DNA of 64,000 nt from Deltaproteobacteria bacterium (GCA_029262275.1 JAJCZS010000007.1:246785-310784); one strand, 5' to 3'. Counted from the first letter of the stretch, positions 17,476-26,802 are shown. Translations and numbers: made by a program. Notes: generated by a model from the sequence alone, not told the origin.

Positions 17476-20040
17476 ATGAATTACCCACTGCTGCACTTAA
17501 CTACAGGCTACATTCGAAAGCATTTGCTTCAAAATATTCTGCTAATTTTAGGAATAGCTTTTGGGGTTGCCCTTATTGTCTCAGTAGACATCGCAAATCA
17601 GAGCGCAAGTCGCTCATTTGTACTTTCCAAAGAGATTTTATCTTCTAAAAGCACTCACCATATTTTAGGATCATATTCTGATTTTGATGAGCGCATATAT
17701 CAGAATCTTAGGCTTAAATTTGGTGTTCGCAACCTTGTCCCTATTGTAGAGGATTATGTGAATGTTCCAGTACTTGGAGGTCGGACAGTAAAACTTTTGG
17801 GTACTGATTTTTTTGCCGATCTAATATTCTATGACAATAGACAAAGCCCTCTCTCCAGTATCTCAGAACATGCTCTCACTGAATTAATTGCGATGCCCGG
17901 TACTGCTTTGATCTCAGCACAACTGGCTCAAAGTGCTGGAATAGATGCTGGAGATGTGGTTGAAGTAAATTACGGATCAAAAACACTCAATATCAAGATT
18001 ATAGGACTTCTTAATTCAAAAAGTGACGAGCTTTCAAAGAGTCTGGGTGGACTGATCTTAACAGATATATCCACTGCACAAGAGCTATTAGATAAAGTAG
18101 GCTTTTTGTCTCAGATAGATCTACTAATTGATGGGGAGAATCCCCAAGACATTGAGAAACTTAACTTAATTAGAGATTACCTTCCCTCAGGAGTTGAAAT
18201 CAAAGAAAAGAGTTTGCTCTTAGGTTCTGCCAAGAGTCTCACTCGTTCTTTCGAGCTAAATTTGCTCGCACTTAGCTTGCTTGCTCTATTTGTAGGAGTT
18301 TTTCTAATCTACAACATCGTCTCTTTCTCTGTGATTCAAAGACGATCTATTATAGGCACACTTAGGTCTATCGGAGCTACCCGCAAACAAATTTTCAAAA
18401 TGATAATCTCTGAGGCCTTAGCTATTGGAATTGTCGGAAGTCTAATAGGAGTTCTAGGTGGTGTTTTCTTGGGGCGGGGTCTAGTTGGTCTTGTAACACG
18501 CTCTATAAATGATCTCTACTTTACTCTTACTGTTACAAACTTCACAGTCTCCCCGGAAAGCATAATCAAGGGATTTCTAGCCGGGATATTTGCTGTAGGA
18601 ATTGCTGCCTTGGTGCCAGCTTATGAAGCCTCTCGTTTTCGTCCCATCAATGTACTAAGAAGATCGACACTTGAGGGCTTATTTGCCAAATCATTAAAGC
18701 TCTTAGGTTTTATTGGATTTCTATTCATAGCTCTAGGATATGTCTTAATAATTGTTTCTACAAAAAGTTTAGTTCTTAGCCTTATTTCAGTATTTTTGAT
18801 TTTATTAGGAGCCTCGCTCCTAGTTCCAATTTGCACAGCACTCTTAATGCGGCTCTTCTCCTTGGTCTTGAGCCCCTTGGGTTTAATTGGCCGAATATCT
18901 CCCCGAAATATAATAAGGTCAACCAGCAGAACAGCTGTTGCTGTAGCTTCTCTTACTGTCGCGATATCGGTTATTTTGAGCGTAAGCATTATGATAGGCA
19001 GTTTTCGCTCAACCGTAGTCAATTGGCTCGATTCTGCTCTTACGGCGGACATCTTCATCTCCATGGATTCCGCCAACATCAGCAGCCAGGCAGGGGTTCC
19101 TAATGAGATAATAGAGCAAGTAACTAGCTATCCCCAAGTAGAGAGGGTTGCTACAGTGAGAAGGATTCTTTATGACAGCCCTGAATATGGTTTGTTTAAT
19201 CTGGTAGCTGTTACGGAAGACTTGGCAGTGGAGAATAGAGAATTTATATGGAGTGAGTCTCAAAATAATATAATCTGGGATAAAATGCAGAGTAACTCTA
19301 TTTTAATTTCGGAGTCCTTTGCTTACAAAAATGCAATTGAACCAGGAGATGGCACTGTTGTTACCCTTCAAACAGACCACGGGGCAAAAGACTTTGAAGT
19401 AGCAGGAATTTATTATGATTACGGCTCTCAAGCGGGGGTGCTTCTGATCTCAGATGAGCTCTACCGAACACTCTGGGACGATGATAAAATCACCTCACTA
19501 GGACTCTACATATCGAACACTAAGAATATAGAAACAACAACAGAGCTCTTAAGGTCCGGTTTGTCTAATTACTCAAACCTTATGATAAGGTCTAATGATA
19601 ATTTGAAGAGATCTGCAATAAAAACTTTTGACAGAACCTTTACTGTTACATCAGCCCTAAGACTTTTAATAGCCATAGTGGCTTTCATAAGCGTGTTAAG
19701 CTCTCTAATGGCACTTCAACTGGAGAGGGAAAAAGAGTTTGGCATATTAAGAGCTGTGGGAATGACTGTAGGGCAGCTTCGGAAGATGTTATTTTTAGAA
19801 AACGGCCTAATAGGTCTTGCATCTGGCCTATTTTCAATACCAGTTGGGCTCGCCCTATCGTTCATATTGGTTTATGTCATCAACCTTCGTTCATTCGGAT
19901 GGACTCTTAATTTCACGGTAGAGCCTCAATATTTTATAGAGGCAGTTGGAATAGCATTGGCAGCATCAATTGCAGCAGGTCTATATCCGGCGTATCTAGT
20001 TGGCAAAGAAGACGTCGGGAAACTTATAAGGGAGGAGTAA
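17476..20040 (+). CDS. FtsX-fold ABC permease, large two-module form
   Basis: 854 residues. An N-terminal membrane segment (about 17-37) is followed by a MacB-like periplasmic domain, then FtsX module 1 with three helices and the loop RRSIIGTLRSIGATRKQI (about 290-400), two central helices (about 410-455), a second periplasmic domain, and FtsX module 2 with EKEFGILRAVGMT (about 725-845). This duplicated FtsX architecture is typical of the AttFG/YbbP-type transporters found beside AttH-like proteins. It acts with the ATPase just upstream, probably moving a lipid or lipoprotein substrate. It ends 10 bp before the lipocalin-like gene. Confidence 0.9.
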   Translation: MNYPLLHLTTGYIRKHLLQNILLILGIAFGVALIVSVDIANQSASRSFVLSKEILSSKSTHHILGSYSDFDERIYQNLRLKFGVRNLVPIVEDYVNVPVLGGRTVKLLGTDFFADLIFYDNRQSPLSSISEHALTELIAMPGTALISAQLAQSAGIDAGDVVEVNYGSKTLNIKIIGLLNSKSDELSKSLGGLILTDISTAQELLDKVGFLSQIDLLIDGENPQDIEKLNLIRDYLPSGVEIKEKSLLLGSAKSLTRSFELNLLALSLLALFVGVFLIYNIVSFSVIQRRSIIGTLRSIGATRKQIFKMIISEALAIGIVGSLIGVLGGVFLGRGLVGLVTRSINDLYFTLTVTNFTVSPESIIKGFLAGIFAVGIAALVPAYEASRFRPINVLRRSTLEGLFAKSLKLLGFIGFLFIALGYVLIIVSTKSLVLSLISVFLILLGASLLVPICTALLMRLFSLVLSPLGLIGRISPRNIIRSTSRTAVAVASLTVAISVILSVSIMIGSFRSTVVNWLDSALTADIFISMDSANISSQAGVPNEIIEQVTSYPQVERVATVRRILYDSPEYGLFNLVAVTEDLAVENREFIWSESQNNIIWDKMQSNSILISESFAYKNAIEPGDGTVVTLQTDHGAKDFEVAGIYYDYGSQAGVLLISDELYRTLWDDDKITSLGLYISNTKNIETTTELLRSGLSNYSNLMIRSNDNLKRSAIKTFDRTFTVTSALRLLIAIVAFISVLSSLMALQLEREKEFGILRAVGMTVGQLRKMLFLENGLIGLASGLFSIPVGLALSFILVYVINLRSFGWTLNFTVEPQYFIEAVGIALAASIAAGLYPAYLVGKEDVGKLIREE

Positions 20041-20050
20041 GATAACTCAT

Positions 20051-21172
20051 ATGTGCATACGTTTAATACTTTTTATTCTTCTTCCAATATTTACTATGGC
20101 GATTGTTTCTTGTAATGAAAACAAAAACTCACAAGAGACCGGTAATGTTGTCCAGTCGCTTTCAGGAAATGACACAACTGGGTTTGCAAGAGCGGATGCT
20201 CCCAGAAACTTTGTATTTCCTGATGATTTTGGTCCCCACCCACAGTTTCAAACAGAGTGGTGGTACTACACAGGCAATCTGTCCGATGAAGATGGCCGGG
20301 AGTTCGGGTACCAACTCACATTTTTTAGACGCGCCTTAAGTCCCGATAAAATAGAAAGAGAGTCCAAATGGGCCACGAGCCAAATATACTTCGCTCACTT
20401 TGCATTGACTGATGTAAAAGAGGGTGAGTTTTATTCATCAGAGCGATGGAGTAGGGGAGCGGCAGGTCTGGCTGGGGCTCAAACTAAACCCTTTCAAGTA
20501 TGGATAGATAGCTGGTCCATAAAAGTGGATGACAAAAGTTTTAGACTTAGGGCCCAAGACGGTCCTGTTTCAATTGACCTCTTATTAAATCCTCTTAAAG
20601 CTGAGGTTCTTCAGGGTGATAAAGGACTTAGTCAGAAAAGTAAAGATCCTGGGAATGCATCTTACTACTTCTCACAAACTCGTATAGAAAGTTCGGGATC
20701 AATTTTCATGCATGGCGAAGAATTTGAAGTAAGTGGTCTGAGCTGGCTTGATCGTGAATGGAGCACAAGTGCTCTTGGGGAAGACCAAGAGGGCTGGGAC
20801 TGGTTCTCTATTCAATTAGACGACGGGCAGGAAATTATGCTCTATCAGCTGAGACTAAATGGTGGTGGAATTGATCCATTTTCCTCGGGCAGTTTGGTTG
20901 GAGTTAAGGGTGATGTCACACCACTTAAAGCTGAGGATTTTAAGATAGAAGTTTTAGATACATGGAAGAGCCCTGAGACGAACACTGTCTATCCTTCCAA
21001 ATGGCAGATATCTATCCCTAAACATGATATAAAACTAATAGTAACCCCATTACTAAATAATCAAGAACTCCTACTCTCATTTATCTACTGGGAAGGGGCT
21101 GTCAAAGTATCAGGGAGTGGCTTTTCAGGTAAAGGCTATGTAGAGCTTACAGGTTATAAACCTCAGAATTAG
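20051..21172 (+). CDS. AttH / carotenoid-1,2-hydratase-like lipocalin lipoprotein
   Basis: 373 residues. A lipoprotein signal ends at Cys21 (AIVSC). The mature part contains the family blocks FPDDFGPHPQFQTEWWYYTG, GREFGYQLTFFRR, and SWLDREWSTS. This fold is shared by AttH and CrtC, two successive lipocalin barrels. In att-type loci it is encoded right after the FtsX-type ABC genes, as here. The likely role is as a hydrophobic-ligand-binding partner of the exporter, anchored to a membrane on the periplasmic side. Enzymatic hydratase activity is not implied, because no carotenoid genes are visible. Confidence 0.87.
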   Translation: MCIRLILFILLPIFTMAIVSCNENKNSQETGNVVQSLSGNDTTGFARADAPRNFVFPDDFGPHPQFQTEWWYYTGNLSDEDGREFGYQLTFFRRALSPDKIERESKWATSQIYFAHFALTDVKEGEFYSSERWSRGAAGLAGAQTKPFQVWIDSWSIKVDDKSFRLRAQDGPVSIDLLLNPLKAEVLQGDKGLSQKSKDPGNASYYFSQTRIESSGSIFMHGEEFEVSGLSWLDREWSTSALGEDQEGWDWFSIQLDDGQEIMLYQLRLNGGGIDPFSSGSLVGVKGDVTPLKAEDFKIEVLDTWKSPETNTVYPSKWQISIPKHDIKLIVTPLLNNQELLLSFIYWEGAVKVSGSGFSGKGYVELTGYKPQN

Positions 21173-21246
21173 AGACTCTTCTCCCTTTTTTGTGCGCATA
21201 TGATAGTCTTTCAGAGTAAATCACTAATCATTGAGAGGTACAGTTT

Positions 21247-21672
21247 ATGGATAAGGGAATACTGGAAAATCTATATCATGTTGCAATCGCAGTAAATAAT
21301 CTAAGCGCAGTTGAAGAAGTTTATACAACAGCACTAGGTCTCAGGGTAGAGCACAGAGAAGTGGTAGAGGACCAAAAGGTTAAAACCTCTATGCTGGTTC
21401 CTAAAGACGGCGGCACTGCAATTGAGCTTCTTGAACCTACAAGTGAAGATTCTCCTATCTCAAAATTCTTGGAGAAACGAGGCGAAGGTATCCACCACAT
21501 ATGCTACAAAGTGGATGACATTGAATCAGTGCTTGCCAAGCTAAAAGAGCAGGGGGTCAGATTGATTGATGAGACCCCACGCCTAGGAGCATACAACTCA
21601 AGAGTCGCTTTTATCCACCCAAAGGCAATGAACGGTGTTTTAGTTGAGCTTGCGGAACTCAAAAAGGACTAA
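21247..21672 (+). CDS. mce: Methylmalonyl-CoA epimerase
   Basis: 141 residues, a two-module glyoxalase-fold (VOC) protein. Metal ligands are visible in NLYHVAIAV, IELLEP, GIHHICYKV and VLVELAEL. The enzyme interconverts (R)- and (S)-methylmalonyl-CoA in propionate or succinate metabolism and in odd-chain/branched-chain breakdown. A GAGAGG Shine-Dalgarno precedes the ATG. The mutase and carboxylase genes are not in the window. The next gene starts 6 bp after the stop. Confidence 0.93.
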   Translation: MDKGILENLYHVAIAVNNLSAVEEVYTTALGLRVEHREVVEDQKVKTSMLVPKDGGTAIELLEPTSEDSPISKFLEKRGEGIHHICYKVDDIESVLAKLKEQGVRLIDETPRLGAYNSRVAFIHPKAMNGVLVELAELKKD

Positions 21673-21678
21673 TAAAAA

Positions 21679-21993
21679 ATGGCCGAACAAGGTTGTAAAT
21701 ATAGCGAGTTAAGAACTTCGGGAGTTACATGTCCTGAGTGTAAAAAGGGAGAATTGGACCCTGCACGCGGGCGTTTTGGTCCTATATACAAATGTACCGA
21801 GGAAAAATGCAGGTTCTGGCTTGAGACCCGTCCAACGGGCATGAAATGTAGCTATATGAGGGATGGAAAACGCTGTGGCTCACTCATGGTAGAAGGAACA
21901 AAAACCATTCCGGATAGATGCAGTGATAAAACATGTCCTAACCGCAATCCTCATAAGCTAGCTAAAGTTAAGGTAAATCAAAAAAGAAAGTAA
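21679..21993 (+). CDS. Small double zinc-ribbon protein, topoisomerase I C-terminal finger-like
   Basis: 104 residues with nine cysteines. Two C4 zinc ribbons can be placed: Cys18, 21, 39, 44 (CPEC...CTEEKC) and Cys57, 66, 81, 86. The first, with ARGRFGPIYKC and RFWLETRPTG, closely resembles the repeated DNA-binding fingers at the C-terminus of bacterial topoisomerase I. No toprim or nuclease domain is attached, so it is a stand-alone finger protein, probably nucleic-acid binding. It follows mce by 6 bp. The last 16 bp overlap the convergent DASS transporter gene. Confidence 0.8.
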   Translation: MAEQGCKYSELRTSGVTCPECKKGELDPARGRFGPIYKCTEEKCRFWLETRPTGMKCSYMRDGKRCGSLMVEGTKTIPDRCSDKTCPNRNPHKLAKVKVNQKRK

Positions 21994-23318
21994 GCAACAA
22001 CAGTTATTATTAGAGCGCAGATAATATTTAATTTGACACCAACTTGCATCATCTCTCTGAGCTTTATTCTTTCCGTACCAAACACCAAAGCATTAGGCGG
22101 AGTTGCTACAGGCAGCATAAAAGCACACGAAGCGGCTATTCCAACTGTTATTGCAAGCTGATATGTTGGCTCATGGCCAATTTCCTGACCTAGTGCAAGA
22201 AAAATGGGTACTAATATTGCCGCGCTTGCTGTATTGCTTGCAACCTCGGTTAAAAAGATCATCAGCGTCACAGCACCTAGTATTAGAAAGAAGGGGCCGT
22301 ATGCAACTAGATGAGTTTCAACTAATTTTGCTAAGTATGCACTTGCACCAGTCTCAGACAGTACGCCACTTAATGCAAGTCCCCCACCAAATAGGAGTAG
22401 AACTCCCCAGTCTGCAAAATTTTCAATCTCTTTCCATTTTATGGTTCTAAATAAGACAAGAAGTACAATTGCAAATACTGCAATAATTGAATCGAAGCCA
22501 TTTTCTATTCCAAACCAGGTTGATATTGGATTGCTGAGCAGCCATAAGATAATAGTAAAAGCGAATATTGTTACCACAGCATAGGTCTTTTTATTGCTAA
22601 AGACATCTTTTGTCTTAATTGTTAGGATAGCGCCCATCTCAGGAAACTTAGGTCTAAGTATTACATAAAGCAGTATCATCATAACAGGCAGCAAGACGAG
22701 CATGAATGGTATTCCAAACTCTAACCAGTCAGTAAAACTCAAACCCAAAGTTGCTGCAGTTATAGCATTTGGCGGGCTTCCTATTATGGTTCCAATCCCG
22801 CCAATATTGGCGGAGTAAGCCACACCCAAGAGAATAAATACCTCCAATTTGTGGTTGGTTTCTTTTAATTTGGAAATTAGCCCGAGCGCTACTGGAAGCA
22901 TAATTGCAGTGGTTGCAGTGTTGCTTATCCACATACTAATCAGTGCTGTTGCAATAAATAAACTAACAACAGAGAATATCATTTTAGACCCTGCTGCCTT
23001 CATAATGTAGCCCGCAAAAAGCTCATCAATATTATATTTGTGCAAAGCAGCAGCGAGAGCAAAACCGCCAAGGAATAAAAATATTATCGGATGGGCGAAG
23101 TAGCTGAGAGCATGTTTTACCTCAAAAATTCCTGTCATTACTGCAATGATCGGCACAAGCAATGCGGTTGCTGTTATTGGTAGAGATTCTGTAATCCAGA
23201 GCGAAGCAATAAAGAATAATATAGCGAGCCCTTTTAGAATGTTCTTGTCCGCAGGCAAAAACATATATATCCCAATTGAAATAAGCCCGCTCACTAATAT
23301 AATTAGCTTCTTATTCAT
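21978..23318 (-). CDS. DASS/SLC13-family anion:sodium symporter
   Basis: 446 residues with about 11-12 membrane segments. Both conserved SNT motifs of the divalent-anion:Na+ symporter family are present (ISNTATTAIMLP and ASNTASAAILVP), and each half ends with an NA/PPNA loop (GSPPNAITAA and ATPPNALVFG). The substrate may be a dicarboxylate such as succinate or citrate, or sulfate; the sequence alone does not decide. Inner-membrane location. It is the last of a minus-strand series and is preceded by a perfect palindrome at 23335-23351. Confidence 0.9.
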   Translation of the reverse strand: MNKKLIILVSGLISIGIYMFLPADKNILKGLAILFFIASLWITESLPITATALLVPIIAVMTGIFEVKHALSYFAHPIIFLFLGGFALAAALHKYNIDELFAGYIMKAAGSKMIFSVVSLFIATALISMWISNTATTAIMLPVALGLISKLKETNHKLEVFILLGVAYSANIGGIGTIIGSPPNAITAATLGLSFTDWLEFGIPFMLVLLPVMMILLYVILRPKFPEMGAILTIKTKDVFSNKKTYAVVTIFAFTIILWLLSNPISTWFGIENGFDSIIAVFAIVLLVLFRTIKWKEIENFADWGVLLLFGGGLALSGVLSETGASAYLAKLVETHLVAYGPFFLILGAVTLMIFLTEVASNTASAAILVPIFLALGQEIGHEPTYQLAITVGIAASCAFMLPVATPPNALVFGTERIKLREMMQVGVKLNIICALIITVVAYFLF

Positions 23319-23334
23319 TTAGTTGTTCTATGGC

Positions 23335-23351
23335 AGCGGACACTGTCCGCT
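23335..23351. repeat. Perfect palindrome AGCGGACA-C-TGTCCGCT between two minus-strand genes
   Basis: Eight-base arms with a single-base centre fill half of the 36 bp gap between the LigD-phosphoesterase-like gene and the DASS transporter gene. No T-run follows on the minus strand, so it does not look like a standard intrinsic terminator. Seen directly in the sequence. Function could be an operator for the transporter or an mRNA-stabilising hairpin. Confidence 0.6.
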
Positions 23352-23354
23352 CCG

Positions 23355-23744
23355 CTAACTAATTTTCTCAAGAGTCCAAAGTCTTTTCTTTGTCCATCTG
23401 CCCCAGTTAGGTACGTGAAGTAAGAACTTGCCATTTAGCTTATTCCCTTGAGCATCTATAATAATTTTGACATTCTTATTGGTCTCAAGTCTGTATGATC
23501 CCCTATCCCATATCTCAGATTTTCCCGATCCATAAGAATCTTCAAATTTTTCTCCAGATTCCAGGTCTTCTATAGATTCCTTAGAGTTGTTATTCTCAAC
23601 GGCTACTTTCTTCTCTTGTTTATTAGAAGGAATACCATTTGGAATAATCCACGTACGCATCTCATCCCCTACTTGAAGATAAAAATCATAGTGTGGGTGT
23701 GGGGTGCTGTGTTTCTTAATAAGAAAGTTATTGGTTTCGCTCAT
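23355..23744 (-). CDS. Stand-alone, divergent LigD 3'-phosphoesterase-like protein
   Basis: 129 residues. The pattern FLIKKHSTPHPHYDFYLQVGDE, WIIPNGIP, YGSG and IWDRGSY follows the N-terminal phosphoesterase module of bacterial LigD, which trims 3' ends during non-homologous end joining. His12, His18 and Asp20 match conserved active-site residues, but the usual Arg two residues after the Asp is Tyr22, and the downstream DHPxxY block is missing. It is therefore either inactive or altered. No ligase or Ku gene is present in the window. The start overlaps the end of coaX by 17 bp. The assignment rests on motif recognition. Confidence 0.68.
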   Translation of the reverse strand: MSETNNFLIKKHSTPHPHYDFYLQVGDEMRTWIIPNGIPSNKQEKKVAVENNNSKESIEDLESGEKFEDSYGSGKSEIWDRGSYRLETNKNVKIIIDAQGNKLNGKFLLHVPNWGRWTKKRLWTLEKIS

Positions 23745-24492
23745 AAATCAATTTTAATCCCTTTAGTGTGAGAAAGTCATCGACTGATTCAATCGTTTCA
23801 CTCTCTGCTGCTATCAGTCCAGCGGATCCTCCGGTAGCGATGACATTAGGATCGGTTTTCATTTCAGCCTTAATCTTTTTTACTATGCCGTCTACTAACC
23901 CAGCGTAGCCGTGCACCAGACCTGATTGTATGCTTTCAACAGTCGTTTTCCCTATTACATTCTCTGGTTTTACAATTTCAACCCTTGGGAGCTTGGATGC
24001 TTTTTGATATAGAGCTTCAGCTGATACATGAAGACCGGTTGTTATAAGGCCTCCTAAGTATTCTCCCTTCTCGGATATGCAATCAAAAGTAGTAGCAGTG
24101 CCAAAGTCAACAACTATTACACTCTTATTATATTTCTCATAAGCACTGACCCCGTTTACTATTCTATCGGCTCCCACTTCCTTTGGGTTATGATAAAGAA
24201 TAGGCATTCCAGTTTTTACTCCAGGGCCAACAATTATAGGCTCAACTTCAAAATAAGTATTGATAGCGTCTAGTATGGTTTCAAGCAGGGTAGGTACAAC
24301 GCATGAAATGGCAGCGCCCTTAATTTTTTTTGTATCTATTTCTTTTATATCAATTAGTTTTTTAAACAGAACGCCATATTCATCCGAGGTCCTGGATTTG
24401 TCACTGCTGATTCTCCAGTGGTTATTTATCTGATCCCCTTCGAATAGGCCAAAAACTATATTTGTATTCCCTATGTCTACAGCAAGCAACAT
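23728..24492 (-). CDS. coaX: Type III pantothenate kinase
   Basis: 254 residues of the ASKHA-fold CoaX family, which phosphorylates pantothenate in the first step of CoA synthesis and is insensitive to CoA feedback. The N-terminal phosphate loop DIGNTNIVFGLF, the pantothenate site block VGADRIVN, the second phosphate loop VVDFGTATTFD and a late ATGGSAG motif are all visible. A birA partner is not adjacent. The 3' end overlaps the phosphoesterase-like gene by 17 bp, so the two are probably co-transcribed. Confidence 0.95.
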   Translation of the reverse strand: MLLAVDIGNTNIVFGLFEGDQINNHWRISSDKSRTSDEYGVLFKKLIDIKEIDTKKIKGAAISCVVPTLLETILDAINTYFEVEPIIVGPGVKTGMPILYHNPKEVGADRIVNGVSAYEKYNKSVIVVDFGTATTFDCISEKGEYLGGLITTGLHVSAEALYQKASKLPRVEIVKPENVIGKTTVESIQSGLVHGYAGLVDGIVKKIKAEMKTDPNVIATGGSAGLIAAESETIESVDDFLTLKGLKLIYERNQ

Positions 24493-24549
24493 CTCTATCT
24501 CTCCAGTATTTATATGAATTATAGCAATATGTTACCAGGTTATTTGCAA

Positions 24550-26802
24550 CTACTTTAGTCCCCATCTTCTTCTAAGCAGCCACTCAGACGATAACATGCC
24601 AATTAGTACAATAAAAACAAGAGGGTTATCCCATAGTTTTTTAGTTTTGTATCCGGTTATGGTTTTCTTCTTGGAAACATCTATTCTAAGTGCTTGGGGG
24701 CTTTCATTTGTAGTAATATATTTTCCCCCTGACTCTCTAGCAATGGCCTTTAAGAATTCAGCATTTGCTGTGGGGCCTCTTACTTCGTTCTCCGCGGGCT
24801 CTACCATAAAAATAGTCTCGCTCTTATTTAGATCTTGATACTTCCCTGAGGTACCTTCGGGCACTACGGATATTTTATAAATACCGTCTCCCTGGATAGG
24901 TATTTCTCCGCTATATCTTTCAGGTGAAATATGTTCGATTTCTATGGTTTTTTCTGTCCCATCGGGCAAGGTAACTATGGGCAATGTCTCCTCGTTGATA
25001 CTCTCGGGGTTGAGTGTTGTAATTTCTAATTTAGCGCTTTCTCCTGGACTATATATCGGCTTATTAGTGCTAATCTTTAAATCCCTTAGTTCGGGGTCAT
25101 TTACAAACCATAAAAAGAGCCTGTTCCAGAATTTCTCATAATGAGGCGATATGTTGTCCTGACTTTTAGGGCTAAAGTTCCACTTCCATGAGGAGTCGGA
25201 CATGAATGCAGCAACCTTTCCTGTATCTATATTTTCAACAGCTAATATCGGCTGGCCATCTGCTGTTGATAACAGGGACATTGCAGATTTGTTTAGTCCC
25301 TGAACTACATTTATGCCTTCAAGCTCCGGCATAGAGCTCCAGTGTCTTTCATTCTCTTCCTCGTTTGGGATAACTCTCGTAATTGGATGGCTCTTACCAA
25401 TTTCGGTGAGCTCAGTCTGGAACGTCTTACTGCTTATAGTCTCCGAAAGAGTTTTTGGTCTATAGTCTAGTTCAACTGGTAAGATCTCTGAAATAGATGT
25501 TCTTCCATAATTACCGCTATTAAAACTGTTGCTGCCACCTATCATAAGAAATGCACCCCCGTCTCTTGAGACGTAGTTGCTCAGATTTCTAAGATGATAT
25601 CCAAAAATTCCATAGGGTTGGAAATGGAAATCCTGAAAAATAACTACATCAAAAGTATCAAGCTCTTTTCCGAATATTTCGTTTACTGGAAATGGAATCA
25701 AGCTTAATTCTCTCTCTGGAGCAAATGCAAGGTCTGTCGGATCTCGTAGAATAAAAAAGGACACAAGATCAATGTTTGGATTTCTTTTGAGCGCTTTTCT
25801 CAAGAACTTCACATCCCATGAGGGCCTTCCACCAACATGTAGAACTCTGATTTTGTTTATGATTACGTCTGTAAAAAATGATTTTTGGTTATTCTCAGCT
25901 ATTAGTTCTTTTGATAATACTGGTATTGATACTGTATAAATCTTCCTTCCAAGGGACATTGGATTGACTTCAAAATTGACGACCCCTTCTTTGGAATCTT
26001 TATTTAGGGACACCTCTTTTATTGCTAGCAACTTATCCTCTTCATATAACGATACAGGAATCTCTAAACCATCTTCTATGCTTGATTTAATTGTTACATC
26101 AACGGTGAAAGGATATCTTAGGAAACTTACTTCACTTGATTCTATATCGTCTACCCAGACATCATAAATGTTTTCTTCTGTCACTGGGTCTATAGTGTTT
26201 ATTGGGAAATCTACACTTTCCACAAGCTCGCTTATGTTATCCAGCGATTCTTCTTTGTCTGATCCATCTGAGATAATTATTGCAGTATCAAGCTCTTTGC
26301 TGTTGCTATTATCTTTCAACTCCTCTAACATCTTGCCAATCTTTGTATAAGAACCCTCGGGTCTATTTTGAATAATTGAGTCTAGAGAAGCTGTTTTTAA
26401 TTCCTCATCAAACAAATAATATTCCACATAGAAATCTTTTTCGATTTGAGAGAAAAAACCGCTATTTTTTTCTAAATAACTTTTTAGATTACGATCTCGG
26501 CTATTTCCGTCTGTGCTTCCTGGTAGATTCATGCTCCAAGAGCTATCAACTATAATAGCTAGATTTTTTTTATCTTCTTTATAATTTTCTACTCTGTATG
26601 CTGGGTTGAATATAATGAATAATATCAATGCGAATGATAGCAAGTGAAGGGAAACAATGACAGCCCTTTGTTGGGACTGGACCATGTGTTTTGTACTTCT
26701 AAGAGACCCATAAAGCACTAATACAAATAAAAGAACACAGAGTGTTCCTTCAAAAAGGCTTGGAGGATTTAATAAGACATAGTGGTTAATTGCAGATTCC
26801 AT
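24550..26802 (-). CDS. Membrane protein with VWA and glutamine-amidotransferase-like domains
   Basis: 750 residues. Two N-terminal membrane helices (about 16-34 and 44-64) precede a von Willebrand factor A domain whose MIDAS motif DSSWS is intact (near residue 87). A beta-rich region follows, then a class-I amidotransferase-fold segment (VLHVGGRPSWDVKFLRKAL to MIGGSNSFNSG, about 310-430) without an obvious catalytic Cys-His pair. The C-terminal helix is LVFIVLIGMLSSEWLL. Proteins of this layout are common near BatA/MoxR clusters and are thought to act in envelope complexes. Here none of those partners is adjacent. The role is unknown. Confidence 0.8.
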   Translation of the reverse strand: MESAINHYVLLNPPSLFEGTLCVLLFVLVLYGSLRSTKHMVQSQQRAVIVSLHLLSFALILFIIFNPAYRVENYKEDKKNLAIIVDSSWSMNLPGSTDGNSRDRNLKSYLEKNSGFFSQIEKDFYVEYYLFDEELKTASLDSIIQNRPEGSYTKIGKMLEELKDNSNSKELDTAIIISDGSDKEESLDNISELVESVDFPINTIDPVTEENIYDVWVDDIESSEVSFLRYPFTVDVTIKSSIEDGLEIPVSLYEEDKLLAIKEVSLNKDSKEGVVNFEVNPMSLGRKIYTVSIPVLSKELIAENNQKSFFTDVIINKIRVLHVGGRPSWDVKFLRKALKRNPNIDLVSFFILRDPTDLAFAPERELSLIPFPVNEIFGKELDTFDVVIFQDFHFQPYGIFGYHLRNLSNYVSRDGGAFLMIGGSNSFNSGNYGRTSISEILPVELDYRPKTLSETISSKTFQTELTEIGKSHPITRVIPNEEENERHWSSMPELEGINVVQGLNKSAMSLLSTADGQPILAVENIDTGKVAAFMSDSSWKWNFSPKSQDNISPHYEKFWNRLFLWFVNDPELRDLKISTNKPIYSPGESAKLEITTLNPESINEETLPIVTLPDGTEKTIEIEHISPERYSGEIPIQGDGIYKISVVPEGTSGKYQDLNKSETIFMVEPAENEVRGPTANAEFLKAIARESGGKYITTNESPQALRIDVSKKKTITGYKTKKLWDNPLVFIVLIGMLSSEWLLRRRWGLK

